From: Nocardia jejuensis NBRC 103114
GTDB lineage: Bacteria; Actinomycetota; Actinomycetes; Mycobacteriales; Mycobacteriaceae
Assembly: GCF_001613145.1 (NCBI RefSeq)
Contig: NZ_BDBU01000035.1
Span: forward strand, 91,152 to 155,151
Length of the DNA stretch: 64,000 nucleotides
Reading direction: 5' to 3'
Below the pieces are notes generated by a model. It saw only the letters and a list, made by a program, of their open reading frames with translations, was not told where the DNA came from and searched no databases. This document shows, in pieces, positions 1 through 8,737 of this stretch; position 1 is the first letter of the stretch, and each line of letters opens with the position of its first letter. The position numbers were made by a program, and so were the translations under genes.

Positions 1-416
1 AATTGATCTCCGATACACCCGCTCTACGGCGAATGGGAGCCATGGTCGGCGCCACCGACGTCCGCTATCCCCAGCCCGACCCCGAAACCCACCCCCTGGC
101 GGGAACTTTCGCCCCCGACCTCACCCTGCACACCGATCAGGGCACCACATCGGTTGCCGAGCTGATGCGCACCGCCCGCCCGGTACTTCTGGACCTGGCC
201 GACCGCACGGACCTGCACGAGGTGGCCCGAGAGTGGTCCCACCGCATAGACATCCGCATTGCGAAAACCGACGACCTGACCACCGAAGCCCTCCTGATCC
301 GCCCCGACGCCCACATCGCCTGGGCCACAGACGTTCACGCACCGACCGACGCAGCCACTCTCCGCACCGCCCTCACCACCTGGTTCGGTGAGCCACTGCC
401 CGCAGCGGACGCATAA
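1..416 (+). CDS. C-terminal end of FAD-dependent aromatic-ring monooxygenase (partial)
   Basis: The open frame runs in from before the window, so only the last ~138 residues are present and the true start is not visible. The segment reads like the C-terminal thioredoxin-like domain of PHBH/rifampicin-monooxygenase-type flavoproteins: a GTFAPDL entry, a TSVAELMR stretch, a beta-strand VLLDLAD, then LLIRPDAHIAWA, where family members close the domain with a strand bearing RPDG.VAW. The domain has no redox CxxC and is thought to be structural. The FAD and substrate domains would lie upstream. Assignment rests on this tail alone, so the substrate is unknown. A second, shorter enzyme of the same class lies at 13787-14959 but lacks this tail domain. 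Confidence 0.7.
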   Translation, partial: LISDTPALRRMGAMVGATDVRYPQPDPETHPLAGTFAPDLTLHTDQGTTSVAELMRTARPVLLDLADRTDLHEVAREWSHRIDIRIAKTDDLTTEALLIRPDAHIAWATDVHAPTDAATLRTALTTWFGEPLPAADA

Positions 417-663
417 CCCGCACGGCCGACGCCGGGTTCGGTCGTGGCGAACCGCCTCCACGACCGAACCCGCTCATCCGAGGGCTGCCACGGCTTGCGA
501 CCGACTACTCGGTCTCTTCGTGAGCTGCCGCGTCCCCGTGTCCCCGGCTGGACCTACCCTCGGAGCTGCACTGATACCGACACCGATGCCCGCCGATTCG
601 ATGCAAGCCAGATGTCAGTCCGCTGTAAGCGCCGTGTCAGACCCACCCGGCATTCTCACTGTC

Positions 664-1239
664 ATGAGCAAGACAGCGGGCAGCACCCAGCAGAAGTGGA
701 ACGCGGTAGCGGCATTCGCGCGGTTCGTCGTGTGCGGCGGCAGCGTCACCATGCTCTCGGCGACCGCGCTGATCCTGCTCGACGACCTGATGCCCCTGGC
801 CCTGGCCAACGCCCTTCTCACCATCGCGGGCACCTTCGTCACCACCGAGCTGAACGCCCGGTTCGCCTTCCAGTCCGGCCCCACCAGCTGGACCGCGCAC
901 CTGCAGGCCGCCGCCACGGTCCTGGTCGCCTACCTCGTCACCACCGGCGCGATGCTCGGCCTGGCCGACCTCGACCCGAATGCCGGCGCCCTGACCCAGC
1001 AGGCCGTCTACCTCACCGCGTCAGGTCTGGCGGGCATCGCACGCTTCCTGGTCCTGCGAGCCTTCGTCCTGGTCGACACCCAATCCCCGAACGAACCTCC
1101 GATTCCCCACCGCCCCAGGGCCTCTGCACGCCTGCGCGGCACCGTCCGCACGATCAACCGCAACGCGATGACTCGCCTGGACACCGTGAACCCTGTGAGC
1201 CCCAACATCTTCCGCAACCCCGCACTCGCCACACCCTGA
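664..1239 (+). CDS. GtrA-like four-helix membrane protein
   Basis: 191 residues from the ATG at 664. Four hydrophobic segments follow in order: FVVCGGSVTMLSATALILL, ALANALLTIAGTFVTTEL, AAATVLVAYLVTTGAMLGL and a last one around YLTASGLAGIARFLVLRAFV. The motif with an aromatic pair after a charged Asn/Arg (ELNARFAFQS) is typical of GtrA/DPMS membrane proteins, which help flip or deliver polyprenyl-linked sugars to the outer leaflet during cell-wall glycan synthesis. The C-terminal ~50 residues are a basic, Pro/Arg-rich tail not usual for the family. The frame is open further upstream to 388, but that sequence is low-quality coding and no Shine-Dalgarno is evident for any start, so the N-terminus is uncertain. 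Its partner glycosyltransferase is not nearby. Confidence 0.7.
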   Translation: MSKTAGSTQQKWNAVAAFARFVVCGGSVTMLSATALILLDDLMPLALANALLTIAGTFVTTELNARFAFQSGPTSWTAHLQAAATVLVAYLVTTGAMLGLADLDPNAGALTQQAVYLTASGLAGIARFLVLRAFVLVDTQSPNEPPIPHRPRASARLRGTVRTINRNAMTRLDTVNPVSPNIFRNPALATP

Positions 1240-1505
1240 GCACGGCTTCTGGCGAGGCCATCCGGAGCAGGCGGTGAGCATCACCTCCTGCTTCGGTGAA
1301 GAAGGACTCGGCCCGAGGACATGAACGGCAGGACGCCGGACAGCCCCCGATCGCGGTTCATGGCGTTGTTCGCGACAACCGAGGACCGTTCCGATGCGAC
1401 ATCGGCGAGCAGCTCGATTTCCAGGTCTGACGACACCGGTCAATTGTCTCGCGATCGGCACGAAAGCAGTACCTGAGCTGCGGATCGAACGCCCGGACGC
1501 AGTGC

Positions 1506-1541
1506 CGCGCCGCCGATTCCGTTTCCGGTACCGGCGGCGCG
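1506..1541. terminator. Inverted repeat between convergent gtrA-like gene and dps
   Basis: A 10-bp perfect stem (1506-1515 with 1532-1541, CGCGCCGCCG) and a 16-nt loop lie in the 320-bp space between two convergent genes. No U-run follows on either side, as is common for actinobacterial terminators. The rest of 1240-1560 shows no coding or other feature that I can recognise. Confidence 0.45.
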
Positions 1542-1560
1542 CGGGCCGCTCATGCGGGAA

Positions 1561-2048
1561 TCAGTTCGCGGGGAACTGAGCCTGGAACATCCAGTGATGC
1601 TCTTCGAGTTTGGCGGTGATGCCGATCAGCAGATCCTGGGTGACCGAGTCGGCAGTATCGGTGGCCTCGATCTGCTTGCGCAGTCGCTGAATCAGGGTGT
1701 CGAGGCGCGCTACGACGAGTGCGACGACCTCGTGATCGGGCAGGTATCCCGAAGGGAATTCCGCGGCGGATTCGGCGACGGTGCCCGGACGCCGTCGGGC
1801 GAGATACCCAGGGCGGCAGCGCGTTCGGCGACGGCATCGGAGAACTGACGGCTGTCGGCGACCAGATCGTCCAATTGCAGGTGCAGCGAGCGGAAGTGCG
1901 GTCCCACGACATTCCAGTGGGCCTGCTTGGCGATGAGACTCAGGTCGATGAGGTCGGTGAGCGCTTCCTGTAGGACGACGCCGACAACCTTGGACTCGGC
2001 CTTCCCGAGCGTTCCGGTGATGGAAACCTTGGGCATGGTCGCAGTCAT
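1561..2048 (-). pseudogene. dps: Dps-family ferritin-like protein, frameshifted
   Basis: Reading from the ATG at 2048 (AAAGGA upstream), the protein starts as a normal Dps: KVVGVVLQEALTDLIDL, AKQAHWNVVGPHFRSLH (first ferroxidase histidines), then DAVAERAAALGISPDG. Near 1788-1791 the frame shifts by one base: the expected GGC-CGT-CCG-GGC reads GGC-GTC-CGG-GCA. From there the annotated frame becomes unrelated residues and stops near 1710. In the other frame the normal Dps end is intact: TVAESAAEFPSGYLPDH, LDTLIQRLRKQIEATD, TAKLEEHHWMFQAQF, stopping at 1561. A single missing C explains everything. Dps stores iron and protects DNA in oxidative stress. Either a recent pseudogene or a sequencing error; the intact downstream coding argues for a very young lesion or an error. 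Confidence 0.85.
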
Positions 2049-2192
2049 AGTGGTTCCTTTCCTAGGGTTGACCTTTTCTGGAACAATTCCAGTCTAGGTA
2101 ACCCCGCGGGCTCTGGCCAGCCACGATGCCAATGACCCTCACCACACACTCCCCCATTCCCGGCCCACCCCACATTCGCCCCAACCCACGCA

Positions 2193-2226
2193 GAGGGCCC
2201 CGAGTCGCAGTCGACTCGGGGCCCTC
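2193..2226 (-). terminator. Strong hairpin terminator after the lipoprotein gene
   Basis: A perfect 14-bp stem (2193-2206 with 2213-2226) and 6-nt loop sit 14 bases past the stop of the minus-strand lipoprotein gene, between it and the start region of dps. Confidence 0.8.
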
Positions 2227-2240
2227 GTGGAAACCTCGGA

Positions 2241-3587
2241 CTACTTCAGCCGCAAGCTGCCGAAGAGCCCTTCCTTCTCGTCCTCGGGCCCGGCGGTGAA
2301 GTACAGCGCGTCGGAGTCACCGAGACTCTCGCCGTTGCCGAACATCAGACCCCAGAGTCCCGCGATCTCGATGGGCGCACCGGTGGTGTTGCGCAGGTAG
2401 TCGACGAACTTGCCGGTCTTGTCATCGAGAGCGAGGATGTGGCCCGCCCCGCCGAAGTTGCCGACCAGGAGCTTGCCGCTGAGCGGCCCGAAGCCCTCGG
2501 GTGCGACGGTGACGCCCCACGGCGCGTTGAAGCGCGAGTCGCCATCGAGGGTCCGCACCAGCTTGCCGGTGGCGTCGAACTCCGCGATCTGACCCTTGTT
2601 CGCCTTGTTCCCGGCGTCCTTCTCCGCGTCCTTGTCGAGCGAATCCTCTTCGCCCACATCGATCTTGGCCGCGTCGACCTCGTCGGGCTTGGTGCTCGCG
2701 TACGAGACGAACACGCGCTGACCGACGGTGGAGACGTTCCACGGTGCCGGATCGCCCGGCTTGACCTTCTTGCCCTTGGCCGGATCGGCCGGGTCGAGGT
2801 TGTCACCGGTGGCGAACGGGTTGGCGAAACCGCTGGTGGGGATCAGCTTCCAGTTCTTGTCGAACGTGCGGATCTGCGGGTTGTCGCCGAAGTCGGCCGC
2901 AAGGAGCTTGTCCCCGGACGGCGCGAGCCCGATGCCGAAGAACTGCATGCCGTCGGCGGTCCCGTCGAACACCAGGTTGGCCGGGCCGTCGTGGCGCACG
3001 ACCTCCCCGCCGGTGCCCAGCTCGGTCCAGGCCGAGATCTTTCCGGAGTCGGTCGCGAAGATGAATCGCGAAGAGCCCGTGAGCTTCTGCTCCTTGCCGT
3101 CCACGGTGACCGGCTGATCACGCACGACGAACAGGTCGGAGGTGATCGGCGCCGGATTGAACACGACGCCCGTGGTCTTGCCGACACCCTTGTCCGAGGT
3201 GTCCGAATCCGCGCCCGGGATGGTGACGAGCTTCAGCGGATCCTGGAACAGCTGCTGGTATTTGGCGTCGGCCGACTTGGTGACATCGCCGACGAACTGG
3301 AACGAGAAGCCACCGCCGCCGACCCAGAAGTGCCCGCCGGCGCCCTTGGGCCGATCGGCGATGCCCCAGGCGTTGACCATGTCCGGAAGGGTGAACTGGG
3401 CCTTGTACTTCGGCAGGTTCGCCGCGAGATTCGTCTGCGCGTACGTATTGCCGTCGAGGGCTTGCACGTCGTCCTTGGGAGACTCGGTGCTGCTGCAGGC
3501 CGCCGCGACAACCAGTGCCGCGCCGAGCGCCGAGAGACGCAGCAGTGTCTTGCGCATCGGCGGCTTACCGCTCCAGCGTCCGTCCAT
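2241..3587 (-). CDS. TIGR03118-type beta-propeller lipoprotein
   Basis: 448 residues with an N-terminal lipoprotein signal: basic n-region, hydrophobic ALGAALVVAAAC, with the lipobox Cys followed by SSTES. The ATG at 3587 has GGAAGGA nine bases upstream; an alternative ATG at 3557 gives a more compact signal peptide. The mature part has repeated sheet-forming segments such as VNAWGIADRP, GVVFNPAP, RFIFATDSGKISAW, FFGIGLAPSGDKLLAADF and FNAPWGVTVAPEGFG, a pattern of the TIGR03118 family of exported proteins predicted to form a beta-propeller. Their molecular role is not established. The gene stands alone, with its own terminator, and is separated from the next minus-strand operon by ~78 bp. 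Confidence 0.75.
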   Translation of the reverse strand: MDGRWSGKPPMRKTLLRLSALGAALVVAAACSSTESPKDDVQALDGNTYAQTNLAANLPKYKAQFTLPDMVNAWGIADRPKGAGGHFWVGGGGFSFQFVGDVTKSADAKYQQLFQDPLKLVTIPGADSDTSDKGVGKTTGVVFNPAPITSDLFVVRDQPVTVDGKEQKLTGSSRFIFATDSGKISAWTELGTGGEVVRHDGPANLVFDGTADGMQFFGIGLAPSGDKLLAADFGDNPQIRTFDKNWKLIPTSGFANPFATGDNLDPADPAKGKKVKPGDPAPWNVSTVGQRVFVSYASTKPDEVDAAKIDVGEEDSLDKDAEKDAGNKANKGQIAEFDATGKLVRTLDGDSRFNAPWGVTVAPEGFGPLSGKLLVGNFGGAGHILALDDKTGKFVDYLRNTTGAPIEIAGLWGLMFGNGESLGDSDALYFTAGPEDEKEGLFGSLRLK

Positions 3588-3665
3588 GAACCCAGGTCCT
3601 TCCAGCTAAACGCCCGGTTCGGCGTTAGGTGACGCTAACCATAGCTGGAAGGCTCACAGGAAAGG

Positions 3666-4802
3666 TCAGGAGAGGCCGAACTGCGCCCTGACCTGGTCTT
3701 CGGTCAGCCCGTAGTCGGCGAGCGAATACTGATGGGTCGGTTTCCGATCGCCACTCTTGCTCTCCTCGTCGAGCGAACCCATCGCGGCGCGCGCGGACTC
3801 GGAGAAGTCGATGCCGAACGTCGAGTAGATGGTCTCGACGGTCCCCATCGGATCGGACCGCAGATCGTCGAACTGGATGTCCAGGAACTGCGCCGGATCG
3901 TACTTGGCTCGCGCCGTGTCGAATTCGCGCAGACCACGCGACCACAGCTCCAGCTGCGTCTCGCCGATCCGCTCCCGGCTGAAGGTGTCGGACCACCCGC
4001 GCGCCGCGTGTTCGGTCAGACTGCACGAGGACCCGACGATGGTGACCGGATCGCGATGCGTCTGAATGACCAGCGCGTCCGGGTACACGGCCATCAGCGC
4101 GTCCAGCGCGAACAGGTGGCTGGGGTTCTTCAGCACCCATCCGCGACTGTCGCCCATGCCGATCAGCTGCAGGTTCTTCTTGTGCCGTGTGTAGGCATCG
4201 GTCCAGTCCTGCTTGCGCAGCCACTGCGAGTAGGTCGGCAGGTACGCCAGCGACTCGTACGAGATGGACTTGCCCGTCTGCCGCAGCAGCTGCCAGCACT
4301 CCTCCACATCGGCCGCGCTCATGTAGTGCAGTCCCATGAACTCCGGGTTCTCCACCCGATGCTGCGCGAATCCGGCATCGATGCCCTGATAGATCGGATT
4401 CTCGGCCCAGCTCTCGCGCGGCGGTCGCGGCTGCGGGAACTCCGCGAGCCACATCTCCAGCGCCTGATGTCCCGGATCGGCCGCGAGCAGCCGATGCAGC
4501 GCGGTGGTACCGGTGCGCGGCAGTCCGGTGACGAAAATCGGTCGCTGAACCGAGGTTTCGGCGTATCCGGGATTTGCCTTCCACGACGATTCGCTCAGCG
4601 CCCGCGCCACCAGCGCCCCGCGCAGGAAGTACCGACTCATCTTGCTGCCGAGCTCGGTCAGCCCCGCGTCACGCTGATAGGACTCGAGCAGCACACCGAG
4701 CCCCTCGAGGTAGTCGTCGGACCCGAAGTCCTCCAGCCCGGTGACCTTGGTGGCCGAGGCGTGCAGGTCTTCGACGGTTCCGACATTGGTACGTCCGGTC
4801 AT
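3666..4802 (-). CDS. PAPS-dependent sulfotransferase
   Basis: 378 residues from the ATG at 4802. The 5'-phosphosulfate-binding loop TGLPRTGTT is at residues 92-100 and the 3'-phosphate motif HRDPVTIVGSS at 249-259; both are diagnostic of the Sulfotransfer_3 family found in mycobacteria and other actinomycetes. It would transfer a sulfuryl group from PAPS to an acceptor hydroxyl, probably a lipid or small metabolite; nothing in the sequence identifies the acceptor. It is the last gene of an operon that begins with cysD and cysNC, which make PAPS, and it follows the SDR gene by 22 bases. The co-transcription strongly suggests the PAPS supply is coupled to this enzyme. A longer open frame upstream to 5012 overlaps the SDR gene and is rejected as the start. 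Confidence 0.88.
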   Translation of the reverse strand: MTGRTNVGTVEDLHASATKVTGLEDFGSDDYLEGLGVLLESYQRDAGLTELGSKMSRYFLRGALVARALSESSWKANPGYAETSVQRPIFVTGLPRTGTTALHRLLAADPGHQALEMWLAEFPQPRPPRESWAENPIYQGIDAGFAQHRVENPEFMGLHYMSAADVEECWQLLRQTGKSISYESLAYLPTYSQWLRKQDWTDAYTRHKKNLQLIGMGDSRGWVLKNPSHLFALDALMAVYPDALVIQTHRDPVTIVGSSCSLTEHAARGWSDTFSRERIGETQLELWSRGLREFDTARAKYDPAQFLDIQFDDLRSDPMGTVETIYSTFGIDFSESARAAMGSLDEESKSGDRKPTHQYSLADYGLTEDQVRAQFGLS

Positions 4803-4824
4803 GAGATGACTGGCTCCTTCTTGG

Positions 4825-5619
4825 TCACACGTGGTATTCGCCGCAGTTGACATCGATGGTCTGACCGGTGATCGAGTTGGCCCACGGCGAGGCCAGGAAC
4901 ACCACGGTCTGCGCGATCTCGTCGGGCAGTGGCAGCCGCTTGAGGTCCGATTTGGAGGCGGTCTGCTGATAGACCTGCTCCGGCGTGATCCCGTACTTCT
5001 TGGCGATCTCACCGAAGTACCACTTCAGCTGATCGGTCCAAATGTAGCCGGGTGCAACGGTATTGACCCGGATTCCCTTCTCGCCCAGCTCGGTGGCCAG
5101 GGTCTGGGACATGGCGAGCAGCGCCGCCTTGGCGATCTTGTAGCTGCCGTAGCGCGGCTCGGAGTGCCGCAGCACCGCAGAGTTGATCATGACGACATTG
5201 CCCTTGGACTCGGTCAGCGCCTCGGTGAACGTCTGGGTCATGCGCAGCCCGCCCAGCACGGTCAGGTCGATGCTGTCGCGAATCTGCTGGAAGTCGGTGC
5301 GCGCCAACGGCTTCATCGACGGCACCGAGAAGGCGTTGTTCACCAGGACATCGACCTTGCCGAACGTCTCGAGCGTGCGCGCCAGCAGGTTCCGCACGGC
5401 ATCCTCGTCGGTGATGTCCGCGACCACGGAAAGCGTTGTGCCACCCTCGGCCTCGATCTCCGCGGCCACCTCCTTCAACCGCGACTCGGTGCGCGCGGCC
5501 AGTACGACCGTGGCTCCGGCCGCGGCGGCCTCCAGGCAGATGGACCGGCCGAGGCCGGGTCCGACACCGCTGACCACGACGACCTTGTCCGCCAGCAGTG
5601 CTGTCTTCAGGCGAGTCAT
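4825..5619 (-). CDS. SDR-family oxidoreductase
   Basis: 264 residues, a complete classical short-chain dehydrogenase/reductase. The nucleotide-binding glycine motif is SGVGPGLG at residues 17-24, VNNA at 93-96, and the catalytic set is Ser147, Tyr160 and Lys164 (Y-K-I-A-K). An Arg at the end of the second strand (AARTES) suggests NADP(H) preference, which is inference. Its first four bases overlap the end of the DUF1214 gene (ATGA at 5616-5619), so it is translationally coupled. In the operon context it probably oxidises or reduces the same metabolite that the downstream sulfotransferase modifies. Confidence 0.88.
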   Translation of the reverse strand: MTRLKTALLADKVVVVSGVGPGLGRSICLEAAAAGATVVLAARTESRLKEVAAEIEAEGGTTLSVVADITDEDAVRNLLARTLETFGKVDVLVNNAFSVPSMKPLARTDFQQIRDSIDLTVLGGLRMTQTFTEALTESKGNVVMINSAVLRHSEPRYGSYKIAKAALLAMSQTLATELGEKGIRVNTVAPGYIWTDQLKWYFGEIAKKYGITPEQVYQQTASKSDLKRLPLPDEIAQTVVFLASPWANSITGQTIDVNCGEYHV

Positions 5620-6818
5620 CCGAGCATCCTCTCCGCGAAACCGCGCTGGCGAGCGGCGATCCGCTCACGCCAGCCGGCGTCATCGATCTGATTGTGAGCG
5701 TGATGCGGCAGCCGCTCGGCCACCTTGTCGAACGGCACCAGTTCGATGGACGGCCCGTCCTCGGCCGTCATCTCCCGCCCGACGCGCTGCCAGCGGAACT
5801 GGAGAATGCCCAGTGCGCGGCCGGTGGTCTCGATCCAGTTGGCGATGCCGGGGTTGCGCGCGGACACCACCATTCGGATCAGGCCGTCCGGATCCACCTG
5901 TGCCTGCTGATGATTGAGGCTGGTCTGGTGGTTGACGTAGTCCAGCGAGATGTACCAGCGGCTGCCCAGCTGGAAACCCTGGTACGGCGCATCGGATTTC
6001 GGCACCGTGATGATCAGCGCCTGATCGTCGGCCAGTTCGAAGTGCCCGACCGAGGAGTACTGGGTGCTCAGACCGCCGGGCGTGAGCCGCGGTTCGGTGA
6101 GGGTGTTCACCGGCAGGTTCAGATAGAACCATTTGGGAAAGTTGAACCAGGTGTGCACGCGGGTCAGCAGCATGCGCCCGGCCGCCCGGTACCGCTTGCG
6201 GATCTGTGCCACATCCGATTCCGCGGGCGCTGTGCCGATGGTGTCGACGCGTTCGATCCGAATGCTGCCCTTGCGCTCGGCGTTCCAGTCGCCGTAGACC
6301 TCGCGCACGGCGAGCATGGACGCACCCTCGCCGAGCTGGAAGTAATTCGGTTCCGGATTCTGCTTGGGCGGCCCGAAACGCAGTGTGTAGCTACCGTCTT
6401 CGGCGATCTCGATGCGGCGGTCGTCGAAGGCGTCCTCGCCCCCGGGGACATCGGTGGCGGTGTAGTCACCCTTGAGCACCTGGAAGCTCAGATCGACGGT
6501 GTTGCCGCGCACGCCGGTCAGCAGGTATTCGCCGGTGGGCTCGACATTCGCGTGGTAGTAGAGCGTGTCGGGATTGTCCAGGCCCATCTTGGTGTACGGC
6601 CCGGTGGAGCTCACGAAGTACGGATGCGACTTACCGTGCGCCCGCGAGAGCTGCAGCACCGCCGCGATACTGCCCTGCAGATAGTCGTAGCCCTCGGCCA
6701 GATCGTGGTCGTCACGGATGAATTCCGCTCCGGCGATGAGCTTCTCGGCCTCGGCCACCGCAGCCAGGAACGGCTCGGTGAGCGGCAATTCGGCCTGCTC
6801 GATGTTCGGTTCTTCCAT
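5616..6818 (-). CDS. DUF1214-domain protein
   Basis: 400 residues. The C-terminal half has the DUF1214 signature region: TWFNFPKWFYLNLP, the run ALIITVP.SDAPYQGFQLGSRW, DYVNHQTSLNHQQAQVDPDG and VVSARNPGIANWIETTGR. No signal peptide or membrane segment is present, and the first ~80 residues are helical. The biochemical role of DUF1214 is unknown; in actinomycetes such proteins are often encoded with SDRs and lipid or steroid genes. Its start codon overlaps the stop of cysNC by one base and its stop overlaps the SDR start by four, fixing it inside the sulfation operon. I infer that it acts on, or binds, the acceptor molecule. Confidence 0.75.
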   Translation of the reverse strand: MEEPNIEQAELPLTEPFLAAVAEAEKLIAGAEFIRDDHDLAEGYDYLQGSIAAVLQLSRAHGKSHPYFVSSTGPYTKMGLDNPDTLYYHANVEPTGEYLLTGVRGNTVDLSFQVLKGDYTATDVPGGEDAFDDRRIEIAEDGSYTLRFGPPKQNPEPNYFQLGEGASMLAVREVYGDWNAERKGSIRIERVDTIGTAPAESDVAQIRKRYRAAGRMLLTRVHTWFNFPKWFYLNLPVNTLTEPRLTPGGLSTQYSSVGHFELADDQALIITVPKSDAPYQGFQLGSRWYISLDYVNHQTSLNHQQAQVDPDGLIRMVVSARNPGIANWIETTGRALGILQFRWQRVGREMTAEDGPSIELVPFDKVAERLPHHAHNQIDDAGWRERIAARQRGFAERMLG

Positions 6819-8737
6819 CAGTTCTCTGCGCTCTCTCCGTGGGTGCTGCCGCCGTCGATGCCGCCGAGTTCGCGGCGGATCAGTCGGGCGATGTCGGCCG
6901 GGGTACCGGCTCCGGGGGTGATGGTCAGATCGGCGTATTCGGGTCGTTCGTACGGCGAGGAGATGCCGGTGAACTCCGGCAGCTCACCCGAGCGGGCACG
7001 CTTGTACAGACCCTTGGGGTCGCGCAGCTCGCACTCCTCGAGCGGGGTGTCCACGAACACTTCGTGGAACGGCAATCGCTTGTCGTCGTGCAGCTTTCGC
7101 GCGTCCCGGCGCTGGGCGCGGAACGGGCTGATCAGCGAGACGATCGCGACCACACCGGCGTCCGCGAACAGGGCGGCGGTCTCGGCGACCCGGCGGATGT
7201 TCTCGCGCCGGTCCTCGTCGGTGAAACCGAGGTTGCTGGTGAGCCCGTGCCGCAGATTGTCCCCGTCGAGCAGATAGGCGGGCTGCCCCGAAGCTATCAG
7301 CTGGCGTTCCAATTCGACTGCGATGGTGGACTTCCCGGAACCGGAGAGTCCGGTCAGCCAGATCGTCGCACCCTGACTCAGCCGCTGAGCTCGTTCCACG
7401 CTCGACTTGTGCCACACCACGTCCGCGCGCGGCGCCCGCCCGGTGGCCCGCACGGCCTGGCCGGTCGCCAGTTCCGCGGGTCCGGCGCTGCGGGCGGTGA
7501 TCATGCCCGCGGCCACGGTCTGATCGGTGGCCTCGTCGATCAGGATGAAGCTGCCGGTCGAGCGATTGTCGCGGTACGGATCGAACAGGATGGACTGCCG
7601 TCCGTGCAGGGTGATGCGCCCGATGTCGTTGAGCGACAGCTCTTCCGCGTCGGTCTGCCGGTGCAGGGTGTTCACGTCGAGCCGGTAGTCCAGCTCGCTG
7701 ACCCGCACCGTCGCGGTCTGGGTGGCGGTGCGGAGGGCGTAATCGCGCCCGGCCTTCAGCTGCGTGGTGTCGGAGAACCAGCACACCATGGCGTCCAGCT
7801 CACGATCCAGATGCGGCTGGTTACCGGGGCGGGCGAGCATATCCCCACGGCCGATGTCGATTTCGTCGTCGAGGGTGAGCGAGACCGCCATGCCGGTGAA
7901 GGCCTCCTCGACCTTCGCGCCGCCCGGCCCCCAGATCTGAGCGACCTTGCTGGTGCGTCCGGAGGGCAACACCACGATCTCGTCACCGGGCTTGAAGATG
8001 CCGCCGGCGATGGTGCCCGCGTAGCTGCGCTGACTCTCCCCGTGCGGGCGGATCACGTACTGCACCGGCAGCCGGGTGTCGATGAGATTGCGGTCCGAGG
8101 CGATGTGCACCTCTTCCAGATGCCGCAGCAGGGTCGGGCCCGGGTACCAGGGCATGTTCTCCGAGGCGTCCACGACATTGTCGCCCAGCAACGCCGACAC
8201 CGGAACGAAGCTGAGGTCACCGACATCGAGCTTGGTGGCGAAATCCGCGAATTCGGAACGGATTTCCTCGAAGCGCTCCTCGGACCAGTCGACCAGATCC
8301 ATCTTGTTCACGCACAGCACCAGGTGGCTCACGCCCAGCAGCGAGGACAGGAAGGCGTGGCGGCGGGTCTGTTCCGAGACGCCCTTGCGCGCGTCCACCA
8401 GGATCAGCGCCAGGTCCGCGGTGGACGCGCCGGTGACCATGTTCCGGGTGTACTGCACATGCCCCGGAGTGTCCGCGATGATGAATTTCCTTCGCGGAGT
8501 GGTGAAGTAGCGGTAGGCGACGTCGATGGTGATGCCCTGCTCACGTTCGGCGCGCAGACCGTCGGTGACCAGAGACAGGTCCGTCTGCCCGGCGCCGCGT
8601 GCGGCACTGGCGCGTTCGATGGCGTCGAGCTGATCGGTGAACAGGCTCTTCGAATCGAAGAGCAGCCGCCCGATGAGGGTCGACTTGCCGTCGTCCACGC
8701 TGCCCGCGGTGGCGAGGCGTAAAAGGTTGCGGCGCAT
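6818..8737 (-). CDS. cysNC: Bifunctional sulfate adenylyltransferase subunit 1 / APS kinase
   Basis: 639 residues, a fusion of the GTPase subunit of ATP sulfurylase with APS kinase. N-terminal GTPase: GSVDDGKST (P-loop), DTPGHVQYTRNM (G3) and NKMDLVDW (G4), followed by EF-Tu-like beta domains. A second P-loop, GLSGSGKST near residue 465, and DGDNLRHGL mark the APS kinase domain, which phosphorylates APS to PAPS. The start is the ATG at 8737, one base into the cysD stop; a longer frame upstream is a shadow of cysD. In mycobacteria and relatives reductive assimilation uses APS directly, so the kinase domain mainly serves sulfation; that fits the sulfotransferase at the operon end. Confidence 0.95.
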   Translation of the reverse strand: MRRNLLRLATAGSVDDGKSTLIGRLLFDSKSLFTDQLDAIERASAARGAGQTDLSLVTDGLRAEREQGITIDVAYRYFTTPRRKFIIADTPGHVQYTRNMVTGASTADLALILVDARKGVSEQTRRHAFLSSLLGVSHLVLCVNKMDLVDWSEERFEEIRSEFADFATKLDVGDLSFVPVSALLGDNVVDASENMPWYPGPTLLRHLEEVHIASDRNLIDTRLPVQYVIRPHGESQRSYAGTIAGGIFKPGDEIVVLPSGRTSKVAQIWGPGGAKVEEAFTGMAVSLTLDDEIDIGRGDMLARPGNQPHLDRELDAMVCWFSDTTQLKAGRDYALRTATQTATVRVSELDYRLDVNTLHRQTDAEELSLNDIGRITLHGRQSILFDPYRDNRSTGSFILIDEATDQTVAAGMITARSAGPAELATGQAVRATGRAPRADVVWHKSSVERAQRLSQGATIWLTGLSGSGKSTIAVELERQLIASGQPAYLLDGDNLRHGLTSNLGFTDEDRRENIRRVAETAALFADAGVVAIVSLISPFRAQRRDARKLHDDKRLPFHEVFVDTPLEECELRDPKGLYKRARSGELPEFTGISSPYERPEYADLTITPGAGTPADIARLIRRELGGIDGGSTHGESAEN

